DNA from: Bacteroides pyogenes_A
GTDB taxonomy: Bacteria; Bacteroidota; Bacteroidia; Bacteroidales; Bacteroidaceae
Reading direction: 5' to 3' (one strand)
NCBI RefSeq assembly: GCF_048595595.1
Contig: NZ_CP184347.1
Length of the DNA: 64,000 bases
In this document: piece after piece, positions 42,801-52,080 of the stretch
How positions within the stretch are numbered: the first letter of the stretch is position 1
How the letters are laid out: the number at the start of each line of letters is the position of its first letter
Notes under the pieces: generated by a model
Database searches by the model: none
The model's input: the letters and a program-made list of their open reading frames with translations, nothing else
What the model was told of the DNA's origin: nothing
Made by a program: the position numbers and the translations under genes

Positions 42801-43583
42801 ATGAGACAAATTTTCTTTACTACCCTAATGGGTATTATGATGACGAGCCTCTTCTCCTGTTCGGGAGACGATGACAAAGAGAAAGTGGAAACAGGAAGCA
42901 TCGTGGGTACGTGGACGGCTAAGGCATCGGGCTATGACCTGAAAATGAAGATCACCCCGACCGACTTCCGTTTCGACATTTCCAAACCCGGACAAGGCGG
43001 GACGTACGACAAGGGAGAATACCTCATAAACAGTGGTAAGGCAACATTCGTGGGCATGCAAGATGCTGTCTTGGGTACGGGAGGACTGATAGACGGAAAA
43101 CTCGTACTTACGTTTGTCAACCCGATGGTCATCGGCATGATCGGCACACAGGCGGCAAGCCAAACCGTATTCACTCGTGAAGAAGGAGAAGAAGGCGACG
43201 GGACGGGATACTTAGTTGTCCAGAATCTGAGCGAAAACTGCGACATTACCATGCTCAAGCTCTACGATGCCGATGGCAATCTTCTCAGTACGGATGAAGA
43301 TCGGCTCCCCCCGGAATACCAATTTTCTTACGAACTACCTGTGGGCAACTACATCGGTGAATTGACCGATGCAAAAGGAAAGACTTTCCGCTCGGGGGTA
43401 TTCAAAATCATCAAAAATAAATACACCGTGCTTCAATACGACGGCTCTTCCGCTTGGCTGGAAGCCACAGGGGTGGACATGAGTTCGAAAGCTGTCCGAA
43501 GCCTACAATCTCCGGTCTACCGCCGTGCCGCACGAAACACGGCAGAAAACGTTACCCCAAACAGAGAGAAAACGGTACCGTGA
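42801..43583 (+). CDS. Lipoprotein with lipocalin-like N-terminal domain, function unknown
   Basis: 260 residues; lipobox MTSLFSC with lipidated Cys near 20, followed by the acidic GDDDKEK that favours surface export in Bacteroides. Residues 30-125 (SIVGTWTAKASGYDLKMKIT ... GKLVLTFVNPM) look like the 'lipocalin-like' beta-barrels common in this group (GTW motif). Residues 135-220 look like a second beta-sandwich (YLVVQNLSENCDITMLKLYD, GNYIGELTDAKGKTFRSGVF). The C-terminal tail is basic and polar. First gene of a six-gene run of envelope proteins divergent from the two-component system. Confidence 0.8.
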   Translation: MRQIFFTTLMGIMMTSLFSCSGDDDKEKVETGSIVGTWTAKASGYDLKMKITPTDFRFDISKPGQGGTYDKGEYLINSGKATFVGMQDAVLGTGGLIDGKLVLTFVNPMVIGMIGTQAASQTVFTREEGEEGDGTGYLVVQNLSENCDITMLKLYDADGNLLSTDEDRLPPEYQFSYELPVGNYIGELTDAKGKTFRSGVFKIIKNKYTVLQYDGSSAWLEATGVDMSSKAVRSLQSPVYRRAARNTAENVTPNREKTVP

Positions 43584-43666
43584 GTTCTCAATCCCGCATT
43601 TCCCCAGAAGGCTTGAAAAAGAGAAAAAGAGAGGGAAAGCTGCCCGGTCATCAATCTGCCTCCTTA

Positions 43667-43732
43667 AAACCCACGAGGGTTTCCAGAGAAACCCTCGACC
43701 ATTTTTCAGAAAACCCTCGAGGGTTTGGGGCA
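43667..43732. repeat. Short tandem array, exact 22 bp period, with hairpins
   Basis: AAACCC(A/T)CG begins at 43667, 43689 and 43711. CGAGGGTTT at 43674-43682 pairs with AAACCCTCG at 43689-43697 (6-base loop), and AAACCCTCGAGGGTTT at 43711-43726 is a perfect palindrome. It could end or attenuate transcription between the lipoprotein and the HU-like gene. Confidence 0.8.
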
Positions 43733-43855
43733 AAAAGGTAGACCCTTCAAGAGAGAAGGTTAGGGCCCCCTGAAATGCAAAGTCGGACAGACGGTTCAAA
43801 AACGTACAAACGGTAGAATTTATCAGTATAATTATAAATGTAAAAATCAAGAATT

Positions 43856-44326
43856 ATGGCAAACAGACCATTGGCCTACACGCTCAGCGAGCGTAAGGCA
43901 ACTGTCGGCAAACTGGCTGGCAAAACTGTGATTCAGGCAAGTCCCACGGGACGCAAACGGGTAGATCACCGCACATTCTGTGAAGAAGTGGCACGCGCCA
44001 CCACTTTCACAGGAGCAGAAGTGGAAGCGGTGCTGCGGCTGGCCTCCGAAATCGCCAAACGACACGTTGAGAATGGCGATATCGTAGATTTCGGCGACAT
44101 CGGGACGCTCCGCCCCTCATTCCAGAGCAAGCTCGTGGAAAAAGGCAAAGAGGAATTCAATGCAAACGTTCACATCACCAAGCCCGTTGTGAAACTCTCG
44201 CCCTCGAAACGGTACTTCACTCTCACGGGCGTGAGCTACGAACGGACAGAAGTCTCCGCCAAAAAAGCCAAGAAGCCAACGCCCTCGCCCGGCGGTGGAG
44301 GCGAAGCCCCCGATCCCGGTACATAA
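43856..44326 (+). CDS. HU-family DNA-binding protein (HU-HIG-like)
   Basis: 156 residues. Central HU fold with long helices (HRTFCEEVARATTFTGAEVE, AVLRLASEIAKRHVENGDI) and the beta region IVDFGDIGTLRPSFQSKLV, preceded by a 30-residue extension (YTLSERKATVGKLAGKTVIQ) and followed by a Lys/Pro/Gly-rich tail (AKKAKKPTPSPGGGGEAPD). This is the Bacteroidetes HU-like variant found near surface-polysaccharide, fimbrial and mobile loci. It would bind or bend DNA, perhaps coordinating the neighbouring genes. It follows the 22-bp repeat hairpins. Confidence 0.88.
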   Translation: MANRPLAYTLSERKATVGKLAGKTVIQASPTGRKRVDHRTFCEEVARATTFTGAEVEAVLRLASEIAKRHVENGDIVDFGDIGTLRPSFQSKLVEKGKEEFNANVHITKPVVKLSPSKRYFTLTGVSYERTEVSAKKAKKPTPSPGGGGEAPDPGT

Positions 44327-44493
44327 GAAAAAGCGATAACGGGTTGCCCAAAAACAACGGTCTATCGAACCGCCATCTGACGAGAACTGCAGGACAGCCC
44401 CAAAGAAAATGGCGCTTGCCCTGCGATTCTCTTTCCACCAGACTGATTATTAAACGCCTCCCCTTCTCCCATAAGGAAAAAACGAAAGAAATC

Positions 44494-45021
44494 ATGAAAA
44501 GAAGAATCTTCAATTACATGGCAGCGACATTTTTCGGGCTGTCGCTGGCAGGCATTGCCGGAGCTATACTCGTGTACCGCAAACATCCGGCAGGCCGATG
44601 GCTGGCGCTGCTGCCAGCCGCTCTCTGCATGGCAGCAAGCTTTCTTTCCTTCAACCTTGATCGGGAAGAAGTGGTGATGTGGATGATGCTCGGCGTTTTC
44701 TTCCTTATTCCCTACTTCCTGCTCCGCTATCTTCTGCACAGGAACGGCATGGACAAGCCATTCGAGAAATACCTTGTCGGCAACATCTACGTATTGCCAG
44801 CTGTCGCGCTTATTGTTCAATTGGGCGACAAGAAATACCGAACGAAAAGTTGGGAAGGATATGGCATATCGATGGTGCAATCGATGGACGGCACCCAAAC
44901 TGTAACGATCTATGCCGGGGAAAACACCGTAGCCTATTCGGTGTATGCCCGACTGAAATATGAACTGGATAACGGTGTACTGACTATTCTCAGGAACACA
45001 ATGACTCTGTTGAAGAACTAA
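44494..45021 (+). CDS. Membrane protein of unknown function
   Basis: 175 residues from the ATG at 44494; the frame is open from 44344 but earlier codons do not give a sensible signal. Four membrane segments: about 8-27 (YMAATFFGLSLAGIAGAILV), 33-50, 57-78 (VVMWMMLGVFFLIPYFLLRY) and 95-110. The C-terminal 60 residues are soluble with beta character (MVQSMDGTQTVTIYAGENTV). No family recognised. Middle gene of the accessory run. Confidence 0.72.
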   Translation: MKRRIFNYMAATFFGLSLAGIAGAILVYRKHPAGRWLALLPAALCMAASFLSFNLDREEVVMWMMLGVFFLIPYFLLRYLLHRNGMDKPFEKYLVGNIYVLPAVALIVQLGDKKYRTKSWEGYGISMVQSMDGTQTVTIYAGENTVAYSVYARLKYELDNGVLTILRNTMTLLKN

Positions 45022-45064
45022 CTTCTAACCCGCCTCTGGCAACAAAGGCATAAAATAAAAGAAT

Positions 45065-46003
45065 ATGAAACTAATAACAAAATGGATGACTGCGATACTT
45101 TTAGTATCCCTATTTCACGGTTGCAGTCCCTCTGCGGAGGATGTGCTGAAAAAGTACGAATCATATGTCCGATTAACAGCGGAGGGGAATAAACCTCCCG
45201 TCTCGTTCGAAATCATGGATGGCATTCCTCTGGTGATAAGCTATTCATCAACGTTGATAAACAGCAGTCAGGAACACGTAAGCGAGCTGGCCGGTCGCTG
45301 GTTCGTAGCCGACGCACTGAATCCCGAAGTGCGGCTGCCCGCCAAGGTGAAAGTTAGGACGATTGCCGATATGTCGGCGAAGAACACGACACAATCCGTG
45401 TCATACGGACATAGCCTTGCGCTCGACAGCATCAAAATACCATTCTTGCTTATCGGTTTTGAAGGCATCGCTCCTACCGAATCGAAAGAGGCAGCCATCC
45501 CTCCACTGTTCTTCCTTGTCGAGAATAAGAAAGGAGCCGTAAGCGTACTCACCCCCGTGCCCCGCATTGCAGACAACCTGTTTACAGCAACCTACACGCC
45601 CATGTTTTTCACCGAACAGAAATATTCGGGAGAAATACCTTTCGAGAACGCGAAGAACATAACGCTGGAAATGACGTTGTCGCGCGATTTGAAGCAAGTC
45701 ATTCATTTGAACCTATCTGCGGAAAGATTGAAAATGAACCCTTCGGAGAAAGGAGTGAGTAGCCTCGTTTTTCAAGGTGGATTCGAGACAAGAGATTCTA
45801 TCAATGTCATCGATGGCAAAATAACACAAGGGCAAAAACCGTTAATCTGCGACTTGACAGTTACGAATGCCTGCATATACGGGCAGATAAAATTTAAAAT
45901 GGATATGGGTAGCACAAAATCGGTATATGCTGTGCTCAAAAACACCACCACACCACAAGATATTCCGGAAGGGATTTTAAAAAACAATGAACGAAAACAT
46001 TAA
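45065..46003 (+). CDS. Lipoprotein of unknown function
   Basis: 312 residues; lipobox LVSLFHGC with lipidated Cys near 20. No recognised domain; alternating beta strands (VSFEIMDGIPLVISYSSTLI, KNITLEMTLSRDLKQVIHLN, DLTVTNACIYGQIKFKMDMG) suggest beta-sandwich folds, perhaps two. Follows the membrane protein by 43 bases and precedes the GLUG protein by 37, so co-transcribed. Confidence 0.75.
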   Translation: MKLITKWMTAILLVSLFHGCSPSAEDVLKKYESYVRLTAEGNKPPVSFEIMDGIPLVISYSSTLINSSQEHVSELAGRWFVADALNPEVRLPAKVKVRTIADMSAKNTTQSVSYGHSLALDSIKIPFLLIGFEGIAPTESKEAAIPPLFFLVENKKGAVSVLTPVPRIADNLFTATYTPMFFTEQKYSGEIPFENAKNITLEMTLSRDLKQVIHLNLSAERLKMNPSEKGVSSLVFQGGFETRDSINVIDGKITQGQKPLICDLTVTNACIYGQIKFKMDMGSTKSVYAVLKNTTTPQDIPEGILKNNERKH

Positions 46004-46040
46004 TCTGCCTTTGGCAACGGGGCATAAAACAAACAAAAAG

Positions 46041-47222
46041 ATGAAACGAATATTTGCATTGACCGCCCTGCTCACCGCCGTCATCGGTTCGGCGATGGGG
46101 CAGACAAAAATCCGCACGGCGGAGGAGCTGATGGCTATTGGCACGGACAAAGAAGCCCTGAGCGGTTCATACATATTGATGAATGATTTGACGCTCGACG
46201 GATGGATGCCCATCGGACGGATGGACAAGGACGGTGAAACAGGATTTAGCGGAACTTTTGACGGAAACGGCCGCACAATAACGCTCAACAGCTTTTATCC
46301 TGAAACGGATAACAGAAGTGTCGGACTGTTTGGGGTTGTTGACGGAAAAGGCGAGATAAAGAACTTGCGCGTAGCCGGCAAACCGACTTATACCGACGGA
46401 CAGAAATTCCTATATATAGGCTGTATAGCCGGAGTGAACAAAGGAAAAATTACATGTTGTGTTTCGACTGCCGAACTTACTTGCGAGTACGCCCAAACAG
46501 AACCTCACAAGAAAGTGAAAGCACTCTCGGGATATGAAGGAGGACAATACGGCGGCTGTATCGCAGGCGTCAATAATGGTGAAATACGGCATTGTTACTC
46601 CAACGGAAGCATACGCGTGGCATTAGGCTCTGCAGCAGGGATCGCCTGCGGTAACGGCTTGCTCGTAACAGGAAGTTTAAGCATCGGGATAGGATCGGGA
46701 GGCATGAGCATGGGTGCAACTCCAGGATCATCGAAAGGCAAGTACGGCTTTATCGAGTATTGTTATTCCGAAGCATCGGTGTTTTCCTCAGGAAATGCCG
46801 GAGGAATTGTCGTAATCACTCATGGCACATGCATCATGAATAATTGTGCGGCATTGAACCGTCTGATTGAAGTCAGAGGTGCAGGAAAACCTTTGCCCAA
46901 AGCCTCTCCGTTTCCAGGCGGACTGTTTGGAAAGACAATGTTTTCCCATGCCAAAACGCAGTTTTACTATCTTGAAAACATGTCTCTCCGCCGCTACGAC
47001 GGTAACGATGTGGAGCAACCGCCCGTGAAACTGACACCGAAGCGTGCCGTTCCGCTTTCAACCATACAGAAAGAATCGTGGTGGCGTTTGCCCGACGGAG
47101 CCGACAGGAATATGAAGCAAAAGATGATTGCCTTCCCGTTCGGATCGGATGAAACCGCACCGTGGAAATGGGACGAGCAGCGGAAACGGCCTGTACTGCA
47201 TTGGGAAGCAACAAACAGATGA
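46041..47222 (+). CDS. Secreted GLUG-motif repeat protein
   Basis: 393 residues from the ATG at 46041, which follows AAAAAG and opens a good signal peptide (MKRIFALTALLTAVIGSAMG); the earlier ATG at 45987 overlaps the previous gene. After an N-terminal adhesin-like segment (KIRTAEELMAIGTDKEALSG, GTFDGNGRTITLN) come GLUG-type repeats: GLFGVVDGKGEIKNLRV, GCIAGVNKGKITCC and GCIAGVNNGEIRHCYSNGS. These form right-handed beta-helices in surface or secreted adhesins and proteases. The C-terminus (KRPVLHWEAT) resembles the closing W-x-x-x-PxLxW strand in such proteins. Probably surface-exposed. Confidence 0.85.
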   Translation: MKRIFALTALLTAVIGSAMGQTKIRTAEELMAIGTDKEALSGSYILMNDLTLDGWMPIGRMDKDGETGFSGTFDGNGRTITLNSFYPETDNRSVGLFGVVDGKGEIKNLRVAGKPTYTDGQKFLYIGCIAGVNKGKITCCVSTAELTCEYAQTEPHKKVKALSGYEGGQYGGCIAGVNNGEIRHCYSNGSIRVALGSAAGIACGNGLLVTGSLSIGIGSGGMSMGATPGSSKGKYGFIEYCYSEASVFSSGNAGGIVVITHGTCIMNNCAALNRLIEVRGAGKPLPKASPFPGGLFGKTMFSHAKTQFYYLENMSLRRYDGNDVEQPPVKLTPKRAVPLSTIQKESWWRLPDGADRNMKQKMIAFPFGSDETAPWKWDEQRKRPVLHWEATNR

Positions 47223-47264
47223 CAAACAACAAATATTCATTCACACTACTCATACATTATTATT

Positions 47265-47909
47265 ATGAAAAAGAAAATCACAGTTAACGTAGTCAACGTT
47301 TCAAAAAGAGTTGTTCTAACAGTCGCTTTTTTGGTCATGGTTACAACAGTCTCATGGGCGCAACAACAAAGACAAGTTCCCAATAAACGCACACAGTGGG
47401 GTGTCAAAGCGGGACTCAATGTGAGTAGCATCGGAGGTGGCAACTACAACAACATCAAGGCTAAAGCAGGTTTTCACGCAGGCATTACGATAGACTATGC
47501 GTTCACAAACGAGATCTACCTACTTGCGGGATTGGAATATACTATCAAAGGCCCTATCGTAGAGCTTAGTCCTGACGATCAACACATCAATGCGAACTAC
47601 ATTCAGCTTCCTCTCACCGTAGGTTATAAACTCCAGATGACAGACGAACTGGCTCTCATCATTGATGCAGGCCCTTATCTGTCTTATGGTGTGAATGGCC
47701 AAATTACTGAGGGAGACCATAAGCAGGACACATTTAGCAGCATCGCTCTGAAACGGTTCGATTGTGGAATGGTTGTCGGTGCGGCTGTCGACTTCCGGCA
47801 ATTCCGTTTCGGTATGCACTGCGATTTCGGACTCATCAACATCATGCAAAAAGGCAACGATAAAGCACAGAACTGGAATCTTGGGCTTTCGACTGGTATC
47901 CGGTTTTAA
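47265..47909 (+). CDS. PorT-family outer membrane beta-barrel protein
   Basis: 214 residues. Signal peptide with a long n-region (first 33 residues, ending VSWAQ). Mature part is an eight-strand-type barrel: TQWGVKAGLNVSSIGG, AGFHAGITIDYAFTNEIYLL, AGLEYTIKGPIVEL, NANYIQLPLTVGYKLQMTDE and the closing WNLGLSTGIRF with C-terminal Phe. Common Bacteroidetes family of unknown function. Last gene of the run (gap 42 bases). Confidence 0.9.
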   Translation: MKKKITVNVVNVSKRVVLTVAFLVMVTTVSWAQQQRQVPNKRTQWGVKAGLNVSSIGGGNYNNIKAKAGFHAGITIDYAFTNEIYLLAGLEYTIKGPIVELSPDDQHINANYIQLPLTVGYKLQMTDELALIIDAGPYLSYGVNGQITEGDHKQDTFSSIALKRFDCGMVVGAAVDFRQFRFGMHCDFGLINIMQKGNDKAQNWNLGLSTGIRF

Positions 47910-48067
47910 TCATTCACTAATATTGTTTTTGTCGACGAAAAGAGAATGCTATTCCTAAATTCGAAAAGCGACAGGGTTGACATTCGTCTACACTTTCGCC
48001 TTCAATCCGTATTGACACATTCATTCGAAACTTGAAACATCTCTGAAAGGGTTCACCACCGACATGA

Positions 48068-48244
48068 CGGCAACAGCTGCACATTGACGATATATGCCAT
48101 TCGGTTTATGTGCCGCACAACAGAAAATTGCTCTTCGACATCGGTGGGAAGGTAGAACCGACAGAAACTAACGGCAAGAAGTTCACTGTGCCGGGTAGCA
48201 CGTTTACATACATAACTTTCTTCAATGCAGCCCACTTGTTCTGA
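48068..48244 (+). pseudogene. Possible gene relic
   Basis: A 58-codon stretch reads like the end of a protein (LHIDDICHSVYVPHNRKLLF, then KVEPTETNGKKFTVPGSTFT) but has no start and a stop just before it; the preceding bases read GFTTDMTATA in another frame, as if frameshifted. Family not recognised. It sits in the 537-base gap before the MATE gene; the rest of the gap shows nothing clear. Confidence 0.3.
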
Positions 48245-48411
48245 ACTAAAATGCCTGAAGTATAAAGGAGTGTACGGAAACCGCAGTAAAGCGGTTTCTA
48301 TGCGCTCCTCTTTTAATAATACCGTCTTTGACATTGCGGATATATTCTCAGAATAAGGCAAAACAAAAAGTCAAATCGTTTTAAGGGAAACTATAATTTG
48401 AAATAAAGAGC

Positions 48412-48419
48412 TATCTTTG
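48412..48419 (+). promoter_or_regulatory. -7 box for the MATE gene
   Basis: TATCTTTG, 27 bases before the ATG at 48447. Confidence 0.75.
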
Positions 48420-48446
48420 CGCATTGCCAAATAACGCTTTATACAC

Positions 48447-49769
48447 ATGTATACCAACAAACAGATCTGGAATGTCAGTTTCCCTATTTTATTGAGCCTG
48501 CTGGCCCAAAACATCATTAATGTCACCGACACCGCCTTTCTCGGACACGTAGGAGAAGTAGCCCTTGGAGCTTCGGCCATGGGAGGTCTGTTTTATATAT
48601 GCGTATTCACCGTGGCTTTCGGTTTCAGCACCGGCTCGCAGATCGTCATAGCCCGGCGTAACGGAGAAGAGCGTTACACGGATGTAGGCCCGGTCATGAT
48701 ACAAGGCTCTATGTTCTTACTGGCGGTAGCCTTATTTCTATTCGGTTTTACCCAAGCGTTCGGAGGCGATATCATGCGCCTGCTCATCTCTTCGGAACCC
48801 ATTTACGAAGGAACGATGGAATTCCTCGAGTGGCGCATCTACGGATTCTTTTTTGCGGCTGTCAACGTCATGTTTCGCGCTTTATACATCGGCATCACCC
48901 GTACCAAAGTACTTACCATCAATGCCGCAGTGATGGCGCTCATCAATGTGATACTCGACTATGCCCTGATATTCGGCAACTTCGGACTGCCCGAAATGGG
49001 CATCAAGGGAGCGGCTATTGCCTCTGTTCTGGCAGAAGCCGGCTCAGTGTGCTTCTTTCTTATGTATACTTACGCTACTGTCGATCTGAAAAGATATGGA
49101 CTGAACCACCTGCGTTCGTTCAATTGGGATCTCTTGAAGAGGGTACTAAGCATCTCCTCCTTCACCATGCTCCAATATTTCTTGTCAATGGCTATCTGGT
49201 TCGTCTTTTTCGTCGCTGTGGAGCGGTTGGGACAACGCGAACTGGCTATCGCAAACATCGTGCGAAGCATTTATCTGATTCTCCTGATCCCGGTTCATGC
49301 GCTGGGTACCACCAGCAACAGTCTCGTCAGCAACACCATCGGTGCGGGAGGTGCGCAATACGTGATTCCGTTAATCAATAAAATCGGGCAGCTCTCATTC
49401 TTCATCATGCTCGGACTGGTTACGGTATCGGTTCTTTTCACGCAACCGCTGCTTTCCATCTACACCAACGAGCAGGCACTCATTGCAGAATCCGTTCCTT
49501 CGGTCTATGTCATTTGCTTTGCCATGCTCATTGCGTCGGTAGCCGGCATCGCATTCAACGGGATTTCCGGTACAGGCAACACGCAGGCCGCTCTACTGCT
49601 CGAAATGATTACACTGGTTGCTTATGGCGCCTACATACTCATTGTCGGCATTTGGCTCAAGGCTCCGGTGGAAATCTGCTTTACGATTGAGATATTGTAC
49701 TATACGCTGTTACTGATAACCAGCTATATTTATCTCAAAAAAGCAAAATGGCAACACAAAAGGATATGA
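48447..49769 (+). CDS. MATE-family efflux transporter
   Basis: 440 residues, twelve membrane segments in two homologous halves. Start YTNKQIWNVSFPILLSLLAQ followed by NIINVTDTAFLGHVGEVALG carries the MATE motif; the second half begins near 230 (ISSFTMLQYFLSMAIWFVFF) with the related ALGTTSNSLVSNTIGAGG. Exports organic cations, drugs or other small molecules in exchange for Na+ or H+; substrate unknown. Upstream neighbour is an apparent relic; ffh follows after 61 bases with its own promoter. Confidence 0.94.
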   Translation: MYTNKQIWNVSFPILLSLLAQNIINVTDTAFLGHVGEVALGASAMGGLFYICVFTVAFGFSTGSQIVIARRNGEERYTDVGPVMIQGSMFLLAVALFLFGFTQAFGGDIMRLLISSEPIYEGTMEFLEWRIYGFFFAAVNVMFRALYIGITRTKVLTINAAVMALINVILDYALIFGNFGLPEMGIKGAAIASVLAEAGSVCFFLMYTYATVDLKRYGLNHLRSFNWDLLKRVLSISSFTMLQYFLSMAIWFVFFVAVERLGQRELAIANIVRSIYLILLIPVHALGTTSNSLVSNTIGAGGAQYVIPLINKIGQLSFFIMLGLVTVSVLFTQPLLSIYTNEQALIAESVPSVYVICFAMLIASVAGIAFNGISGTGNTQAALLLEMITLVAYGAYILIVGIWLKAPVEICFTIEILYYTLLLITSYIYLKKAKWQHKRI

Positions 49770-49786
49770 AATACAGGAGAATTTTG

Positions 49787-49794
49787 TACTTTTG
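49787..49794 (+). promoter_or_regulatory. -7 box for ffh
   Basis: TACTTTTG, 36 bases before the ATG at 49831. Confidence 0.7.
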
Positions 49795-49830
49795 CAGCCT
49801 GTAATTCGTCTAATTCGTAATTAAATAACT

Positions 49831-51153
49831 ATGTTCGATAATTTAAGTGAAAGACTGGAACGGTCGTTCAAGATTCTGAAAGGTGAAGGAAAAATCACCG
49901 AGATTAACGTAGCGGAAACGCTGAAAGACGTACGCAAGGCATTGCTCGATGCCGACGTCAACTATAAGGTTGCAAAAAACTTCACCGATACGGTAAAAGA
50001 AAAAGCTCTCGGGCAGAATGTGCTTACAGCCGTGAAACCAAGCCAGCTGATGGTGAAAATCGTTCACGACGAACTGACACAACTGATGGGCGGGGAAACT
50101 GCGGAAATCAATATCGACGCGCGCCCGGCAGTCATTCTGATGTCCGGATTGCAAGGCTCGGGTAAGACCACTTTCTCGGGTAAACTGGCACGCATGTTGA
50201 AGACCAAGAAGAACCGTAAGCCGTTACTTGTAGCTTGCGACGTTTACCGTCCTGCGGCAATCGAACAGTTGCGCGTATTGTCGGAACAGATCGGTGTACC
50301 TATGTACTCGGAACCCGACAGCAAAAACCCCGTAGAAATCGCCCGGCACGCCATTCAGGAGGCAAAAGCCAAAGGATACGACCTTGTGATTGTCGATACC
50401 GCCGGACGTCTGGCTATCGACGAGCTGATGATGAACGAGATCGCCGCCATCAAACAAGCCATTAATCCGAACGAAATTCTGTTTGTGGTAGATTCCATGA
50501 CCGGTCAGGATGCCGTGAATACAGCCAAAGAGTTCAATGAACGTCTCGACTTCAACGGTGTGGTATTGACGAAGCTCGACGGTGACACACGCGGCGGTGC
50601 GGCTCTTTCCATCCGCTCGGTTGTCAACAAACCGATTAAGTTTGTAGGTACGGGCGAGAAACTCGATGCCATCGACCAATTCCATCCGGCACGTATGGCC
50701 GACCGTATCTTAGGAATGGGCGACATCGTTTCACTGGTAGAACGCGCTCAGGAACAATACGATGAAGAAGAAGCGAAACGGCTGCAAAAGAAAATAGCCA
50801 AGAATCAGTTCGACTTCAACGATTTCCTCAGCCAAATCGCTCAAATCAAGAAGATGGGTAACCTGAAAGAGCTTGCATCCATGATTCCGGGTGTAGGAAA
50901 AGCCATCAAAGACATCGACATCGACGACAACGCTTTCAAGAGCATCGAAGCCATCATTCACTCCATGACTCCGTCAGAACGTTCCAATCCGGAGATACTG
51001 AACGGATCGCGTCGCGCACGTATTGCCAAAGGTAGCGGAACAAGTATTCAGGAAGTGAACCGCCTATTGAAACAGTTCGAGCAAACCCGTAAGATGATGA
51101 AGATGGTGACCGGCAGCAAAATGGGCAAAATGATGCCCAAGATGAGAAGATAA
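49831..51153 (+). CDS. ffh: Signal recognition particle GTPase
   Basis: 440 residues. Binds signal sequences on the ribosome and, with 4.5S RNA and FtsY, delivers inner membrane proteins. N domain 1-95 (LSERLERSFKILKGEGKITE); GTPase with P-loop GLQGSGKTTFSGKLARML near 106, DVYRPAAIEQLRVL, DTAGR and TKLDGDTRGGAALS; M domain from about 325 with the Met-rich MMKMVTGSKMGKMMPKMRR at the end and the RNA-binding SGTSIQEVNRLLKQF. Gene for the RNA was not seen in this window. Confidence 0.97.
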   Translation: MFDNLSERLERSFKILKGEGKITEINVAETLKDVRKALLDADVNYKVAKNFTDTVKEKALGQNVLTAVKPSQLMVKIVHDELTQLMGGETAEINIDARPAVILMSGLQGSGKTTFSGKLARMLKTKKNRKPLLVACDVYRPAAIEQLRVLSEQIGVPMYSEPDSKNPVEIARHAIQEAKAKGYDLVIVDTAGRLAIDELMMNEIAAIKQAINPNEILFVVDSMTGQDAVNTAKEFNERLDFNGVVLTKLDGDTRGGAALSIRSVVNKPIKFVGTGEKLDAIDQFHPARMADRILGMGDIVSLVERAQEQYDEEEAKRLQKKIAKNQFDFNDFLSQIAQIKKMGNLKELASMIPGVGKAIKDIDIDDNAFKSIEAIIHSMTPSERSNPEILNGSRRARIAKGSGTSIQEVNRLLKQFEQTRKMMKMVTGSKMGKMMPKMRR

Positions 51154-51198
51154 CCGTATCGCAAAAAATATCCATCAACAATAAATACCTTAAAAAAA

Positions 51199-52080
51199 AT
51201 GACTCTGATAGACGGAAAAGCCATTTCGGAACAAGTGAAGCGGGAAATTGCCGCCGAAGTGGCTGAAATCGTAGCACACGGCGGAAAACGTCCGCATCTG
51301 GCAGCCATCCTCGTAGGACACGACGGTGGTAGCGAAACCTATGTAGCGGCTAAGGTCAAAGCATGCGAAGCATGCGGTTTCAAGTCTTCGCTCATCCGCT
51401 ACGAAAGCGATGTGACTGAAGAAGAGCTTCTTGCCAAAGTACGCGAACTGAACAAAGACAACGACGTGGACGGATTCATCGTGCAACTCCCTCTGCCCAA
51501 ACACATCTCCGAGCAAAAGGTGATCGAAACCATCAATTACCGTAAAGACGTGGACGGCTTCCACCCGATCAATGTGGGACGAATGTCGATCGGATTGCCT
51601 TGTTACGTTTCGGCTACTCCGAACGGAATCCTCGAACTGTTGAAACGCTATAAGATAGAGACTTCCGGCAAGAAGTGCGTTATGCTCGGACGCAGCAATA
51701 TCGTAGGCAAACCGATGGCTGCCTTGATGATGCAAAAAACGTATCCGGGCGATGCCACGGTAACCGTATGCCACAGCCGGAGCAAAGACCTGGTGAAAGA
51801 ATGCCAGGAAGCAGACATCATCATCGCCGCTTTGGGACAGCCCGAATTTGTGAAAGCCGACATGGTGAAACAGGGTGCCGTAGTAATCGATGTGGGAACC
51901 ACACGCGTTCCGGACACTTCCAGAAAGTCCGGATTCAAACTGACAGGCGACGTGAAGTTCGACGAAGTATCTCCGAAATGCTCATACATAACTCCGGTTC
52001 CCGGCGGTGTAGGTCCGATGACTATCGTTTCATTGATGAAGAATACACTCTTGGCCGGAAAGAAAGCCATCTACCCATGA
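51199..52080 (+). CDS. folD: Methylenetetrahydrofolate dehydrogenase / cyclohydrolase
   Basis: 293 residues. Interconverts 5,10-methylene-, methenyl- and 10-formyl-THF. YVAAKVKACEACGFKS with the catalytic Lys, DGFIVQLPLPKHI, the C-terminal NAD(P) domain GRSNIVGKPMAALMM near 165 and PVPGGVGPMTIVSLMKNTL give a full family match. The stop overlaps the next start (ATGA), so the CapA-like gene is coupled to it. Located 45 bases after ffh. Confidence 0.97.
   Translation: MTLIDGKAISEQVKREIAAEVAEIVAHGGKRPHLAAILVGHDGGSETYVAAKVKACEACGFKSSLIRYESDVTEEELLAKVRELNKDNDVDGFIVQLPLPKHISEQKVIETINYRKDVDGFHPINVGRMSIGLPCYVSATPNGILELLKRYKIETSGKKCVMLGRSNIVGKPMAALMMQKTYPGDATVTVCHSRSKDLVKECQEADIIIAALGQPEFVKADMVKQGAVVIDVGTTRVPDTSRKSGFKLTGDVKFDEVSPKCSYITPVPGGVGPMTIVSLMKNTLLAGKKAIYP

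Noticed and set aside
43856..44326. HU-like gene as the mark of a mobile element
   Set aside because: No integrase, transposase or flanking direct repeat seen in 39-48 kb; relics alone do not prove transfer.
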